Of a stretch of 64,000 nucleotides of DNA, positions 48,600 to 58,543 are shown one piece after another. This DNA comes from Hephaestia sp. MAHUQ-44 (GTDB taxonomy: Bacteria > Pseudomonadota > Alphaproteobacteria > Sphingomonadales > Sphingomonadaceae), in the NCBI RefSeq assembly GCF_023806085.1, contig NZ_JAMSLX010000008.1, positions 1 to 64,000 on the forward strand. The letters run 5' to 3'. A model generated the notes under the pieces. It was not told the DNA's origin, searched no databases, and saw only the letters and a program-made list of their open reading frames with translations. Numbering within the stretch: the first letter of the stretch is position 1; every line of letters begins with the position of its first letter. A program made the position numbers and the translations under genes.

Positions 48600-49321
48600 G
48601 CCAGATCCCCGATCACCAATTGCAGATCTTTCCACGCTTCCGCCTTGCGCGCGGGTTGTTCGAGCAGGAACCGCGGCGGGAAGCTGGCGACTGCCTCCGT
48701 TTGTCCGTTGCCGTGGTTAAGTATATGTAAACGCCCGCGTCCCGCAGCCCCGTTGACCCCGAGCAGCGCACGGCTGGCCGCATTGCCCATCAGCAGCAGT
48801 CGTTGGGGGCGGCACAAAGCGAGCCGATGACGCGCGAGTTCGGCAAGCCGGGGCGCATGGTCGTCGAGGATCTGGCCCGAAATCGGGCGGATCGCGCACA
48901 GCGGGGCGAGGTAGATGTTTGACCGGTCACGCCCGATTGCGGCGAGCATCCGATCGAACAGCGCACCGGCTGGGCCGTCGAGCAGGGTCTCACCGTCGTC
49001 GCGCTCGGGCATATCGACCAGAATCGCGAGCGTGGCGGCAGGGTCTCCCGATGCGGCGATCGGGCGGCCGGGCCATCCCGCCTCGGGCGCATCGGGGCCG
49101 ACACGCCATGCTTCGAACGCCTCGATCGTGTCGGGCAAGGTCAAGGGCGCGGCGGGAGGGGGCGCGGCGGCGATAGTGGCCGAGCGTGGTTCGACAGCAA
49201 GCGGTTCGCGTAGCCACGCGCGCGGCGTATCGTCAACCAGCGTGTCGACGCCCGCCTCGTGCCACCAATCGAGCGCACTTGCCGTCGCGCGCCGCCAGTT
49301 TATGGTCTGATCTGCCCCCAT
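48596..49321 (-). CDS. Uracil-DNA glycosylase superfamily protein
   Basis: A 241-residue protein of the uracil-DNA glycosylase fold. The first catalytic stretch is replaced by VDMPERDDGETLLDGPAGALFDRMLAAIG, close to the family 4 GxxPG region. LLLMGNAASRALLG and a late FPPRFLLEQPARK resemble the leucine-loop end. Only two cysteines are present, so the iron-sulfur cluster of family 4/5 enzymes is missing. Activity on uracil is therefore uncertain. The ATG at 49321 is preferred over an upstream TTG. The first 70 residues are a family-specific leader with a Trp-rich INWRRATASALDWWHEAG. Confidence 0.75.
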   Translation of the reverse strand: MGADQTINWRRATASALDWWHEAGVDTLVDDTPRAWLREPLAVEPRSATIAAAPPPAAPLTLPDTIEAFEAWRVGPDAPEAGWPGRPIAASGDPAATLAILVDMPERDDGETLLDGPAGALFDRMLAAIGRDRSNIYLAPLCAIRPISGQILDDHAPRLAELARHRLALCRPQRLLLMGNAASRALLGVNGAAGRGRLHILNHGNGQTEAVASFPPRFLLEQPARKAEAWKDLQLVIGDLA

Positions 49322-49439
49322 GTCCCGATCAATAGAGTCACCGGTTGACGAGCCGGTCAATTGACGGGCAGTGACCCTCGGACAGAACGTTGCTGCAACG
49401 CGACGAGCGCAGCCCGGCAGTGCGGTGTGGAGAGATTTG

Positions 49440-51095
49440 GTGAGCGAACGTGAATCGATGCCTTACGATGTGGTGATCGTCGGCGCAGGTCCTGCGGGGC
49501 TCGCGGCGGCGATCCGGCTCAAGCAGCGCGCGAACGACGCGGGGCGCGAGCTGTCGGTCTGCATCCTCGAAAAGGGCTCCGAGGTCGGCGCGCATATCCT
49601 GTCGGGTGCGGTGGTCGATCCCAAGGCGCTCGACGAATTGCTGCCCGAATGGCGCAGCATGGGCTGCCCGCTCGCCGCAACGCCGGTGACCGAGAACCAT
49701 CACTGGATCCTGAGCGAAACGCGCAAGCGCGAGATGCCGCATTTCCTGCTGCCGCCGCTGATGAGCAACAACGGCACCTATACCGGAAGTCTCGGTAATC
49801 TGTGCCGCTGGCTGGCCGAGCAGGCCGAAGGGCTGGGGGTGGAGATTTTCCCCGGCTTCGCGGCGGCCGAGATCCTGTTCAACGACGATGGATCGGTAAA
49901 GGGAGTCGCGACCGGCGACATGGGCGTTGCGCGCGACGGCACGCACAAGCCCGATTACCAGCCCGGGCTTGAGTTGCACGCCAGATACACTTTCCTGGCC
50001 GAAGGCGTGCGCGGGCACCTTTCCAAGCAATTGATCCGCCAGTTCGATCTGGCGCGCGACAGCCAGCCGCAGGTTTATGGGCTGGGGATCAAGGAATTGT
50101 GGGACATCGCGCCCGACAAGCACGTGCCGGGGCGCGTGATCCACACCCAGGGCTGGCCGCTGGGCGAGGACGCCAATGGCGGGGGCTTCCTGTATCATCA
50201 GGCCGGCGGGCAGGTCGCGCTGGGCTTCGTCACCTGGCTCAATTACCAGAACCCCTATCTTTCGCCGTTCGAGGAGATGCAGCGCTGGAAGACGCATCCC
50301 GCGATCCGTGCGGTGCTCGACGGCGGCAAGCGCGTGTCGTACGGCGCGCGCGCGATCAACGACGGCGGGTGGCAATCGGTGCCCAAGCTCGTGTTTCCGG
50401 GCGGCGCGCTGATCGGTTGCTCGGCGGGGTTCGTCAACGTGCCGCGGATCAAGGGATCGCACACCGCGATGAAGACCGGGATGATGGCCGCCGATGCCGC
50501 GTACGAGGCGGTCGAGGCCGACCGCGCGCATGACGAACTCGCCGCTTATCCCGCCGCGTACGAGAAGAGCTGGGTCTACAAGGAGCTCAAGAAGGTCCGC
50601 AACGTCGTGCCGCTCGTCAAGAAATACGGCGATTTCCTTGGCTCGGGGCTGGCCGGGATCACGATGTGGGCCGAGCAACTCGGTATCACCATGCCCTTCA
50701 CGATGGGGCATCACCCCGATCATGAGAGCCTGTGGCGCAAGGATCTGGTACGCAAGATCGCCTATCCCAAGCCCGATGGCGTGATCAGTTTCGACCGGCT
50801 GTCGTCGGTGTTCCTGTCCAACACCAATCACGAGGAGGACCAGCCGGTTCATCTGACGCTGCGCGACCCCGACATCCCGGTCGATTACGACCTGCCGATG
50901 TATGACGAACCCGCGCAGCGTTATTGCCCGGCGGGCGTTTACGAGATCGTGGGCGAGGAAGAAGGCAATCCGAAATTCGTGATCAACGCCCAGAATTGCG
51001 TCCATTGCAAGACGTGCGACATCAAGGACCCGACCCAGAACATCAACTGGGTGGTTCCCGAAGGCGGTGGAGGCCCCAATTATCCGAACATGTAA
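49440..51095 (+). CDS. Electron transfer flavoprotein-ubiquinone oxidoreductase
   Basis: A 551-residue membrane-associated enzyme passing electrons from ETF (fatty-acid and amino-acid dehydrogenases) to ubiquinone. The FAD motif VVIVGAGPAGLAAAI is near the start, the middle carries the ubiquinone-binding region, and the C-terminal 4Fe-4S domain has CPAGVYEI and CVHCKTCDIKDP. The start is probably the GTG at 49440 after GGAGAG, though the ATG at 49458 is possible. It is followed immediately, with overlap, by the TPR gene. Confidence 0.95.
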   Translation: MSERESMPYDVVIVGAGPAGLAAAIRLKQRANDAGRELSVCILEKGSEVGAHILSGAVVDPKALDELLPEWRSMGCPLAATPVTENHHWILSETRKREMPHFLLPPLMSNNGTYTGSLGNLCRWLAEQAEGLGVEIFPGFAAAEILFNDDGSVKGVATGDMGVARDGTHKPDYQPGLELHARYTFLAEGVRGHLSKQLIRQFDLARDSQPQVYGLGIKELWDIAPDKHVPGRVIHTQGWPLGEDANGGGFLYHQAGGQVALGFVTWLNYQNPYLSPFEEMQRWKTHPAIRAVLDGGKRVSYGARAINDGGWQSVPKLVFPGGALIGCSAGFVNVPRIKGSHTAMKTGMMAADAAYEAVEADRAHDELAAYPAAYEKSWVYKELKKVRNVVPLVKKYGDFLGSGLAGITMWAEQLGITMPFTMGHHPDHESLWRKDLVRKIAYPKPDGVISFDRLSSVFLSNTNHEEDQPVHLTLRDPDIPVDYDLPMYDEPAQRYCPAGVYEIVGEEEGNPKFVINAQNCVHCKTCDIKDPTQNINWVVPEGGGGPNYPNM

Positions 51096-52707
51096 GGTCG
51101 CGCTGATCGCGGCATCGCTTGCCGTTCCCGCCGTCGCGATACCGGCGGCGGCAAGCACGCGCCCGGCCGACCTTTCCGATTACGTCAAGGCGCGTGCCGC
51201 CGATGCCGATGGCGATGCGCGCCGGGCCGCCGCTGGCTATGGCGCCGCACTGACGGCCGCGCCGGGCAACGCGCTGGTCGCGATCCGCGCCTATCGCGCA
51301 GCGATGGAGGCGGGCGACGTGACGCTCGCCGATCGCGCGTTGACGGTGCTCGAACAGGCCGATGTCGCGCCGACCGACGGCGCGCTGTGGCGGCTCGCCG
51401 CTGCCGTGGCGGCGCAAGACGACAAGGCGGCAAGCCGCGCGACCGAGGCGTTGCAGCGCGGGCCGCTGGCGTTCACGATGCCGATCGTGAAGGCCTGGCA
51501 GGCGATGGGGCGCAAACGCGATCCCTTTCCGGCGCTGGCAACGGGAACCGATAATCCACTGTTCAAGCGGTATGAGAGCGAAAATCACGCGTTGCTGCTG
51601 ATCGCGCGCGGCCATGTGGCGGACGGCGTGGCGGCGATCCGGGCGGTGTCGAGCCTCGATCGATCGGGCGTCGATACGCGGATCTCCGCCGCCCGCCTGC
51701 TGATCGGCGCGGGCCATGCCGAGCAGGCGCAGGCGCTGCTTGCCGGCCATGATCCCGAAGTCGCCGCGGTTGCGGCCGGGTTGAAGGGGGCCAGGCCCTC
51801 GTTCGGGTTCGGGGTATCGCAACTCTTCGCGCGGCTTGCCGACGATCTCGCCGCTGGCGACCCCATTCCCTTGTCGCTGGTACTCGCGCGGGCGGCATTG
51901 CGCGCCGATCCCGCCAACGATCGGGCACGGCTGTTGCTGGCGGAGTCGTTGAGCGATCTCGGCGAAACGGCACTCGCGCTCGAGGCGCTCGATGCGGTCG
52001 ATCCCAATGGCGCGTTCGGCCCCGCGGCGGCCGACGCACGGGTGAGCGTGCTCGCCCGCGCGGGCGACGATGCCGAAGCCCTGGTCGCGGCGGCGGCGCT
52101 GGCCGAAGCGCCCGATGCCGGGGTCATCGCGATCCAGCGCTATGGCGACCAACTCGTCGCCGCCAAACGCTATGCCGAGGCCGCAGGTGTGTATGACAGC
52201 GCGATTGCGCGCGCGGGCGATCGTGCGACCTGGTTGTTGTGGCTCCAGAAGGGCGGAGCATACGAACAGGCCGGCGATTGGGCCAATGCCCGGCCCGCGC
52301 TCGAAAAGGCGCTCGAACTGGCACCGGACGAGCCGATCGTGCTCAATTATCTGGGCTATTCATCGCTGGAGAATGGCGGCGATCCGGCCAGCGCGCTGGC
52401 GCTGGTCGAGCGGGCGCATGCGCTTGAGCCCGACGATCCCGCGATTACCGATTCTTTGGCCTGGGCGCATTTTCGCCTCGGCGATATCGCGACGGCGTTG
52501 CCGCTGCTTCAACAGGCAGCGAAAAAATCACCCGCCGATGTCGAGATCAACGAGCATCTGGGCGACGCTTACTGGCAGGCCGGCCGCGAATTTGAAGCGC
52601 GCTACGCCTGGCGGGCCGCGGCGATCTATGCCGAGGGCGACGATGCCACGCGGCTCGCCGACAAGCTCGCGGCGGGCTTGCCCGCACAGGAGCGTGCGGC
52701 GCGGTGA
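51067..52707 (+). CDS. Secreted TPR-repeat protein
   Basis: A 546-residue protein with a probable signal peptide (VALIAASLAVPAVAIPAAAS, residues 11-30) and multiple tetratricopeptide repeats. The best repeats are near the end (ALEKALELAPDEPIVLNYLGY, ALALVERAHALEPDDPAITDSLAW, PLLQQAAKKSPADVEINEHLG). It begins at a GTG inside the ETF-QO gene, overlapping its last 29 bases in a different frame; no better start was found. Its stop overlaps ispE by 4 bases. It probably scaffolds an envelope complex; partners are unknown. Confidence 0.8.
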   Translation: MEAPIIRTCKVALIAASLAVPAVAIPAAASTRPADLSDYVKARAADADGDARRAAAGYGAALTAAPGNALVAIRAYRAAMEAGDVTLADRALTVLEQADVAPTDGALWRLAAAVAAQDDKAASRATEALQRGPLAFTMPIVKAWQAMGRKRDPFPALATGTDNPLFKRYESENHALLLIARGHVADGVAAIRAVSSLDRSGVDTRISAARLLIGAGHAEQAQALLAGHDPEVAAVAAGLKGARPSFGFGVSQLFARLADDLAAGDPIPLSLVLARAALRADPANDRARLLLAESLSDLGETALALEALDAVDPNGAFGPAAADARVSVLARAGDDAEALVAAAALAEAPDAGVIAIQRYGDQLVAAKRYAEAAGVYDSAIARAGDRATWLLWLQKGGAYEQAGDWANARPALEKALELAPDEPIVLNYLGYSSLENGGDPASALALVERAHALEPDDPAITDSLAWAHFRLGDIATALPLLQQAAKKSPADVEINEHLGDAYWQAGREFEARYAWRAAAIYAEGDDATRLADKLAAGLPAQERAAR

Positions 52708-53531
52708 TCGTCGAACCCGCGCCGGCCAAGATCAATCTCGCGCTCCACGTTCGCCATCGCCGGCCGGACGGCTATCACGCGATCGAGACGCTGTTCGCCT
52801 TTGTGCGCGATGGCGATGTGGTGCGCCTCGAACCGGCGGACTCGACGCGCCTGACGATCACCGGGCCGTTTGCGGCGGGGCTTTCGACCGAGGAAAACCT
52901 TGCGCTCGCGGCGGTCGCGGCGTTTTCGGGCGCATTTGGCGCGTGCGGGCCACTCGCGATCGAGCTCGACAAACGTCTGCCGGTCGCTTCGGGGATCGGC
53001 GGAGGGTCGGCAGATGCCGCCGCAACGCTGCGCGCGCTGGCACGATTGAAGGACGTTGCGCGCGACGATCCGCGGTTGATGGCGTGCGCGGTCGGGCTGG
53101 GCGCCGACGTGCCCGCCTGCCTCGCCGGGCGTACCGCGTTGGGCTCCGGGCGCGGCGACGTACTTGCGCCCGTCGATAGCTTGGCGGGGACGCCGGTGCT
53201 GCTCGTCAATCCGCGCGTCGCGGTTTCGACAGCGGCCGTGTTCGCGGCGTGGGATGGCCGCGATTCGGGGCCGATCGCGGACGGCGGATTGCTGGAACGC
53301 GCGGTGGCGAGCGGTAACGATCTCGAAGCGCCGGCGCGTGCGATCGCGCCTGTCATCGTTGACGTACTGACGGCGCTGGACGATGTCGGCGCGCCGCTGC
53401 TTGTGCGGATGTCGGGTTCGGGCGCGACCTGCTTTGCGCTCTATGCAAGCGCGGAGGATCGCGCGATCGCCGCCACCGCGATCCGTGCGGCGTACCCCAA
53501 CTGGTGGTGCCTCGAAACGGCGCTGGCGTAA
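52704..53531 (+). CDS. ispE: 4-diphosphocytidyl-2-C-methyl-D-erythritol kinase
   Basis: A 275-residue GHMP kinase of the non-mevalonate isoprenoid pathway, phosphorylating CDP-methylerythritol. The substrate-binding start PAPAKINLALHV with the catalytic Lys, the DGYHAIETLFAF strand and the ATP loop PVASGIGGGSADAAA are present, with SGSGATCFAL near the end. The start is a GTG overlapping the TPR stop (GTGA). Confidence 0.95.
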   Translation: MIVEPAPAKINLALHVRHRRPDGYHAIETLFAFVRDGDVVRLEPADSTRLTITGPFAAGLSTEENLALAAVAAFSGAFGACGPLAIELDKRLPVASGIGGGSADAAATLRALARLKDVARDDPRLMACAVGLGADVPACLAGRTALGSGRGDVLAPVDSLAGTPVLLVNPRVAVSTAAVFAAWDGRDSGPIADGGLLERAVASGNDLEAPARAIAPVIVDVLTALDDVGAPLLVRMSGSGATCFALYASAEDRAIAATAIRAAYPNWWCLETALA

Positions 53532-53603
53532 GCGGAACGGCGCGCTGCCGCAGCCGTTTCGGTGCCCGTGACTTTCGCGCGCATCTCCGGCAACAGCGGC
53601 ATC

Positions 53604-54329
53604 ATGATCCGAACCATATTTGATGGCCCGATCGCGACAATCGTGCTCGACCGGCCCGCCGCGCGTAATGCGATTGCGATCACGGCGTGGCACGCGCTGG
53701 CCGACGCCGTGGCGGCATTGCCCGATACGACGCGGGTTGTGCTGCTCACCTCGGCGGTCGACGGCATCTTCTCGGCGGGGGCCGACATCACCGAATTCGG
53801 CGCGTTGCAGACCGATCCGGCGGCGCGCGAGCGCTTTCGGGTGGCGATGCGCGTGGGGATAGAGGCGGTCGCGCGCGCGCCGATGCCGGTGATCGCGGTT
53901 GTCGACGGCGCGTGCTTTGGCGCGGCGGTCGCGCTGGCGCTGGCGTGCGACATTCGGGTGGCGGGCGATGGCGCGCGTTTTGCCGTGACACCGGCCAAGC
54001 TGGGCATCGGCTATCCGGCCAAGGATGTCGCGCGGCTGATCGCCCATATCGGCAAAGGGCAGGCGAGCCGGATGCTGTTTTCGGCCGATGCGGTGGAGGC
54101 CGACGAGGCCCGTGCGATCGGCCTTGCCGACCTGCGCGCGCCCGATGCCGCCATCGCCGCGCGGGCGCTTGCCGATCGGATCGCGTGTCATGCGCCACAG
54201 GCGGTGCGCGACCTGAAGCGTGTGCTTGCCGACCCGGCCGATCCCGAACACACCGCCGCGTTCGACGCCGCATTTGAGGGCGATGCTTTCGCGGCGGCTT
54301 TTGCCCATTTCACCCGGAGCCGCTCATGA
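53604..54329 (+). CDS. Enoyl-CoA hydratase/isomerase family protein
   Basis: A 241-residue crotonase-fold protein. The oxyanion-hole segments are SAGADITEFG and DGACFGAAVALALAC, and an acidic residue equivalent to the catalytic Glu is present in KLGIGYPAKD. Substrates could range from enoyl-CoA to other acyl-CoA thioesters. The ATG at 53604 is preferred to GTG codons about 40 bases earlier. Its stop overlaps the start of the N-formylglutamate amidohydrolase gene (ATGA), so the pair is coupled. Confidence 0.88.
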   Translation: MIRTIFDGPIATIVLDRPAARNAIAITAWHALADAVAALPDTTRVVLLTSAVDGIFSAGADITEFGALQTDPAARERFRVAMRVGIEAVARAPMPVIAVVDGACFGAAVALALACDIRVAGDGARFAVTPAKLGIGYPAKDVARLIAHIGKGQASRMLFSADAVEADEARAIGLADLRAPDAAIAARALADRIACHAPQAVRDLKRVLADPADPEHTAAFDAAFEGDAFAAAFAHFTRSRS

Positions 54330-55033
54330 GCCAGCCGACGATCCTCGATGGCGATGCCGATATCCTGTTGCTGTGCGATCATGCCTCGAACGTGGTGCCT
54401 GAAGGCATTACGCTCGGCATCGCCCCAGACTTGCTCGATCTCCACATCGCGGTCGATATCGGCGCCGAGCCGCTGACCCGCGCGCTGGCCGAACGACTCG
54501 ATGCGCCGGCGATCCTCGCCACGGTGTCGCGCCTCGTGATCGATCTGCATCGCGAGCCCGATCACCCCGCGCTGATCCCGACCGCGAGCGACGGGCACGC
54601 CATTCCGGGCAATAGAGCGGCCGATCGCGACGAGCGGATCGACCGGTTCCACCGCCCCTATCACGAGGCGCTCGCGCGGCTGATCGACGCCAGGGCGCCC
54701 AGATTGCTGGCCTCGATCCACAGCTTCACCCCGCAGCTCGAACAGGGTGGCGCGCCGCGGCATTGGGAGGCGGGGATTCTCTATAATGCGGACGATCGCG
54801 CGGCGCGGGTCGCGATCGACCTGCTGCGCGCGCGACGACTCGAGATCGGCGATAACGAGCCGTATTCGGGCAAATTGCTCAACGCGACGCTCAACCGGCA
54901 CGGCGAGGCGCGCGGGTTGCCCTATCTGGCGATCGAAGTGCGTAACGATCTGATTTCAGACGCTGCCGGGGTGTGGCGATGGACCCAAATCCTGAGCGAA
55001 ATTATCGCCGAAACGCGTAACAGGGTTGCGTAG
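54326..55033 (+). CDS. N-formylglutamate amidohydrolase family protein
   Basis: A 235-residue zinc hydrolase of the HutG-like (formylglutamate/formylaspartate deformylase) family. LLLCDHASNVVP near the start, SRLVIDLHREPDHP and SIHSFTP supply likely metal and catalytic residues. Histidine utilisation genes are not present nearby, so the true substrate may differ. It is coupled to the crotonase by a 4-base overlap. Confidence 0.88.
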   Translation: MSQPTILDGDADILLLCDHASNVVPEGITLGIAPDLLDLHIAVDIGAEPLTRALAERLDAPAILATVSRLVIDLHREPDHPALIPTASDGHAIPGNRAADRDERIDRFHRPYHEALARLIDARAPRLLASIHSFTPQLEQGGAPRHWEAGILYNADDRAARVAIDLLRARRLEIGDNEPYSGKLLNATLNRHGEARGLPYLAIEVRNDLISDAAGVWRWTQILSEIIAETRNRVA

Positions 55034-55063
55034 GACAGCGCGTTCGGGAAATAGGCTGTCGCC

Positions 55064-56785
55064 ATGACCCGTCAATTCGATAAATCCCGCTTGCCGAGCC
55101 GCTATGTGTCGGTCGGCCCCGAACGTGCGCCGCAGCGTAGCTATTATTACGCGATGGGCATTCCCGAGGAAGATATCGCCAAGCCTTTCGTCGGATTGGT
55201 GAGCGCCGGAAACGACAGCGCGCCGTGCAATATCACGCTCGATATGCAGGCCGACGCCGCGCGGGCGGGCGTGTTCGCGGGCGGTGGACTGCCGCGTCGG
55301 TTCAACACCATCACCGTCACCGACGGGATCGCGATGGGCCATCAGGGGATGAAGGCCTCGCTGGTGAGCCGCGAAGTGATCGCCGATTCGGTCGAGCTTT
55401 CGGTGCGCGGGCATTGCTACGACGCGCTCGTCACCTTTGCGGGGTGCGACAAATCGCTGCCCGGCATGATGATGGCGATGCTGCGGCTCAACGTGCCGTC
55501 GATCTTCGTCTATGGCGGCTCGATCCTGCCGGGCCATTTCAAGGGCGAAGACGTGACCGTGATCGACGTGTTCGAGGCGGTTGGCCGGCATGCCGCAGGC
55601 GGGTGTCCGTTGCAGGAACTGATCGCGCTCGAAAAGGTCGCGTGCCCCGGCGCGGGTGCGTGCGGCGGCCAATATACCGCCAACACGATGGCGTGCGTGG
55701 GCGAGGCAATCGGGCTGTCGCTGCCCAATTCCAATATGATGCCTGCGCCCTATGCCGATCGCGCGGCGCTCGCGGTAGCGGCGGGCGAGCAGGTGATGGA
55801 ACTGGTCGCGCGCAATCTGCGCCCGCGCGACATCTGCACGCGCGCGGCATTCGAGAATGCCGCCCGGATCGTCGCGGCCACCGGCGGCTCGACCAACGCG
55901 GCGCTCCATCTGCCCGCGATGGCGAGCGAAGTGGGGATCGAGTTCGATCTGTTCGACGTCGCCGAGATATTCAAATCAACGCCTTATATCGCCGACTTGA
56001 AACCGGGTGGCAGATATGTCGCCAAGGACATGTACGAGGCGGGCGGCGTCTACATGCTGATGAAGACGATGCTCGCCGAAGGACTACTCGACGGCAATTG
56101 CATGACCGTCACCGGCAAGACGCTGGGTGAGAATATCGATCAGGTGACGTGGAACCCCGACCAGAAGGTGATCCGCGACGCCAAGACCCCGATCACGCCG
56201 ACCGGCGGGGTCGTGGGGCTTCGCGGCACGCTGGCGCCCGACGGCGCGATTGTGAAGGTCGCGGGCATGCATCGGCTGCGCTTCGAGGGGCCGGCGCGGG
56301 TGTTCGATTGCGAGGAAGAAGCGTTCGAGGCGGTTGAGAATCGCGAGATTGCCGAGGGGTCGGTGATCGTGATCCGTTACGAAGGCCCCAAGGGTGGCCC
56401 GGGGATGCGCGAGATGCTCGCGACCACCGCGGCACTGTACGGGCAGGGGATGGGCGAGAAGGTCGCGCTTATCACCGATGGCCGTTTTTCGGGCGGCACG
56501 CGCGGCTTCTGCATCGGCCATGTCGGCCCCGAGGCGGCCGATGGCGGCCCGATCGCGCTGGTCGAGGATGGCGACATCATCCTGATCGACGCGACCGAGG
56601 GGGTGATCGACCTCCAGGTCGCCGACGACGTGCTCGCCGAGCGCCGCACGCGCTGGCAGGCGCGGACCAACGATTACGGATCGGGGGCATTGTGGCGCTA
56701 TGCGCAGAATGTCGGCCCGGCCTATAAAGGCGCGGTCACCCATCCGGGAGCCCGAGCCGAAACCCATGTCTACGCGGATATCTGA
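55064..56785 (+). CDS. ilvD: Dihydroxy-acid dehydratase
   Basis: A 573-residue iron-sulfur enzyme for valine and isoleucine synthesis. Cluster and substrate motifs are [30 protein letters not shown] and [18 protein letters not shown], with the late [20 protein letters not shown]. The length is typical for the family. The 3' end overlaps the next gene by 20 bases. Other ilv genes are absent from the window. Confidence 0.95.
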   Translation: MTRQFDKSRLPSRYVSVGPERAPQRSYYYAMGIPEEDIAKPFVGLVSAGNDSAPCNITLDMQADAARAGVFAGGGLPRRFNTITVTDGIAMGHQGMKASLVSREVIADSVELSVRGHCYDALVTFAGCDKSLPGMMMAMLRLNVPSIFVYGGSILPGHFKGEDVTVIDVFEAVGRHAAGGCPLQELIALEKVACPGAGACGGQYTANTMACVGEAIGLSLPNSNMMPAPYADRAALAVAAGEQVMELVARNLRPRDICTRAAFENAARIVAATGGSTNAALHLPAMASEVGIEFDLFDVAEIFKSTPYIADLKPGGRYVAKDMYEAGGVYMLMKTMLAEGLLDGNCMTVTGKTLGENIDQVTWNPDQKVIRDAKTPITPTGGVVGLRGTLAPDGAIVKVAGMHRLRFEGPARVFDCEEEAFEAVENREIAEGSVIVIRYEGPKGGPGMREMLATTAALYGQGMGEKVALITDGRFSGGTRGFCIGHVGPEAADGGPIALVEDGDIILIDATEGVIDLQVADDVLAERRTRWQARTNDYGSGALWRYAQNVGPAYKGAVTHPGARAETHVYADI

Positions 56786-57164
56786 AGGCAGAGATCGCAT
56801 TTCTCCGCTGTTGGGGGCGGGGGCAGCTATAGTGTTCGCGCTGGGCGGGTGCGGGCAGGCGGCGCCCGACTCGCCGGCGCCGCAGCCTGCCGAAACCGGT
56901 GCATCCGGCGCGGCGAGCGGCAATCACATCGCTTGCGCGCCCGAAGGTGCGGCCGGGTTCAGCACGGTCTGCACGCTGGAGCGGGAGGGCGATGTCCTTG
57001 TCGTCCGCAATCCCGACGGCGGCTTTCACAGACTGAGTATCGGCGAAGATGGCAGCATCACGGCCGCCGATGGCGCCGAAGCGGCCGGGGTTACAGCGCT
57101 CGCCGGCAACCAGATCGAGGTCATGATCGGCGGCGACCGCTATCGCTTGCCCGCCACATCATGA
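56766..57164 (+). CDS. Putative lipoprotein (132 aa)
   Basis: A 132-residue protein with a hydrophobic signal ([14 protein letters not shown]) ending in a lipobox with Cys29. A Pro/Ala-rich linker follows, then a compact domain with one cysteine pair ([19 protein letters not shown]) and a beta-rich tail. No family is recognised. The start at 56766 lies inside the ilvD 3' end; there is no better one upstream. Its stop overlaps the nnr start as ATGA, so it is probably real and co-transcribed. Confidence 0.65.
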   Translation: MSTRISEGRDRISPLLGAGAAIVFALGGCGQAAPDSPAPQPAETGASGAASGNHIACAPEGAAGFSTVCTLEREGDVLVVRNPDGGFHRLSIGEDGSITAADGAEAAGVTALAGNQIEVMIGGDRYRLPATS

Positions 57165-58543
57165 CGCCGCTTGCCGGTCTCTCCGTACTCACCGCAGCAG
57201 AGATGCGCGCGGCCGAGCAGCGGGTGATCGACGCGGGCGATTCGGTGGCGGCATTGATGGAGCGCGCGGGGCGCGCGGTGGCGGGCGCGGTGGCGCGGCT
57301 GGGGTCGCGCGGGCGCGTGCTCATCCTGTGCGGGCCGGGCAACAACGGCGGCGATGGCTATGTCGCCGCGCGCCATCTCGCCGGGATGGGGTTGGACGTG
57401 CAGGTGGCCGCGAGCGCCGACCCGGCAACCGATGCAGCGCGACAGGCGAGGGCGGCATGGTCCGGCACGGTGGTGCCGATCGCCGCGGCCGTGCCCGCGC
57501 CGGTGCTGGTCGATGCCTTGTTCGGAACCGGGCTCAAGCGTCCCCTCGATCCGGCGCTCGCCGCGCGGCTATGCACGCTGGCGGCGGCGGCGCGGCTATC
57601 GGTCGCGGTCGATCTGCCGAGCGGGGTCACCACCGATAATGCGCGCGTGTTGGGCGATGTTCCGGTGGCCGATGTGACACTCGCGCTTGGTGCTCCCAAG
57701 CCGGCGCATTTGCTCCAGCCCGCCGCACGGCATTGCGGCAGGATACGCGTGCTCAATATCGGAATCGATGCGAATAGTGCGCTGCATGTGCTTGAAAAGC
57801 CTTCCCTGCGGATACCAGACCACGATTCGCATAAATATACGCGCGGGATGGTCGCGGTGGTCGGTGGCGCGATGGCGGGGGCATCATTGCTGGCGGGCGA
57901 AGCAGCGATGCGCGTCGGCGCGGGCTATGTCGCGCTGATCGGCGGCGAGGGGGGCGGGCCACATGCGCTGGTCCACAGGCCGTTCGACGATGAAGCGCTT
58001 GCCGACGGTCGGATCGGGGCATTGTTGATCGGGCCGGGGCTTGGCCGGGGTGGCGAAGCCGTGCGACGGTTTGATCGCGTACTCGCTACGCCGCACGCGC
58101 TGGTGATCGACGGCGATGCGCTGCATTTGTTGCAAGACCGGAAAGCCGATCTCAAGCAACGCGGGGTGCCGGTGATCCTTACCCCCCATGCCGGGGAGTT
58201 CGACGCCTTGTTCGGCAACGGCGCGGGCAGCAAGGTCGAGCGTGCGCGTGACGCCGCGCGTGACATTGGCGCGGTCGTGGTGTTCAAGGGCGCCGATACC
58301 GTGATCGCGGCGCCCGACGCCCGCGCCTGCATCGCGCCCGCCGCCAATCCATGGTTGTCGACCGCGGGCACTGGCGACGTGCTGGCCGGGGCGATCGCGG
58401 CGCTGCTGGCCGGCGGTATGGCGCCGTTCGACGCGGCCGCGGCGGGGGTATGGCTGCACGCCGATGCCGCGCGGCGCCTTGGTGCGGCCTTCATTGCCGA
58501 CGATCTCGCGATCATGTTGACCGAATCGAGAGCATCCTTGTGA
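57161..58543 (+). CDS. nnr: Bifunctional NAD(P)H-hydrate epimerase / dehydratase
   Basis: A 460-residue fusion that repairs hydrated NADH and NADPH. The N-terminal YjeF_N epimerase domain (about residues 1-200) has LCGPGNNGGDGYVAARHL. The C-terminal ADP-dependent dehydratase domain has the ribokinase-like LTPHAGEFDALFG and STAGTGDVLAGAIAALLAGG. The ATG at 57161 overlaps the lipoprotein stop, and the protein's stop overlaps the next gene (GTGA). Confidence 0.95.
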   Translation: MTPLAGLSVLTAAEMRAAEQRVIDAGDSVAALMERAGRAVAGAVARLGSRGRVLILCGPGNNGGDGYVAARHLAGMGLDVQVAASADPATDAARQARAAWSGTVVPIAAAVPAPVLVDALFGTGLKRPLDPALAARLCTLAAAARLSVAVDLPSGVTTDNARVLGDVPVADVTLALGAPKPAHLLQPAARHCGRIRVLNIGIDANSALHVLEKPSLRIPDHDSHKYTRGMVAVVGGAMAGASLLAGEAAMRVGAGYVALIGGEGGGPHALVHRPFDDEALADGRIGALLIGPGLGRGGEAVRRFDRVLATPHALVIDGDALHLLQDRKADLKQRGVPVILTPHAGEFDALFGNGAGSKVERARDAARDIGAVVVFKGADTVIAAPDARACIAPAANPWLSTAGTGDVLAGAIAALLAGGMAPFDAAAAGVWLHADAARRLGAAFIADDLAIMLTESRASL

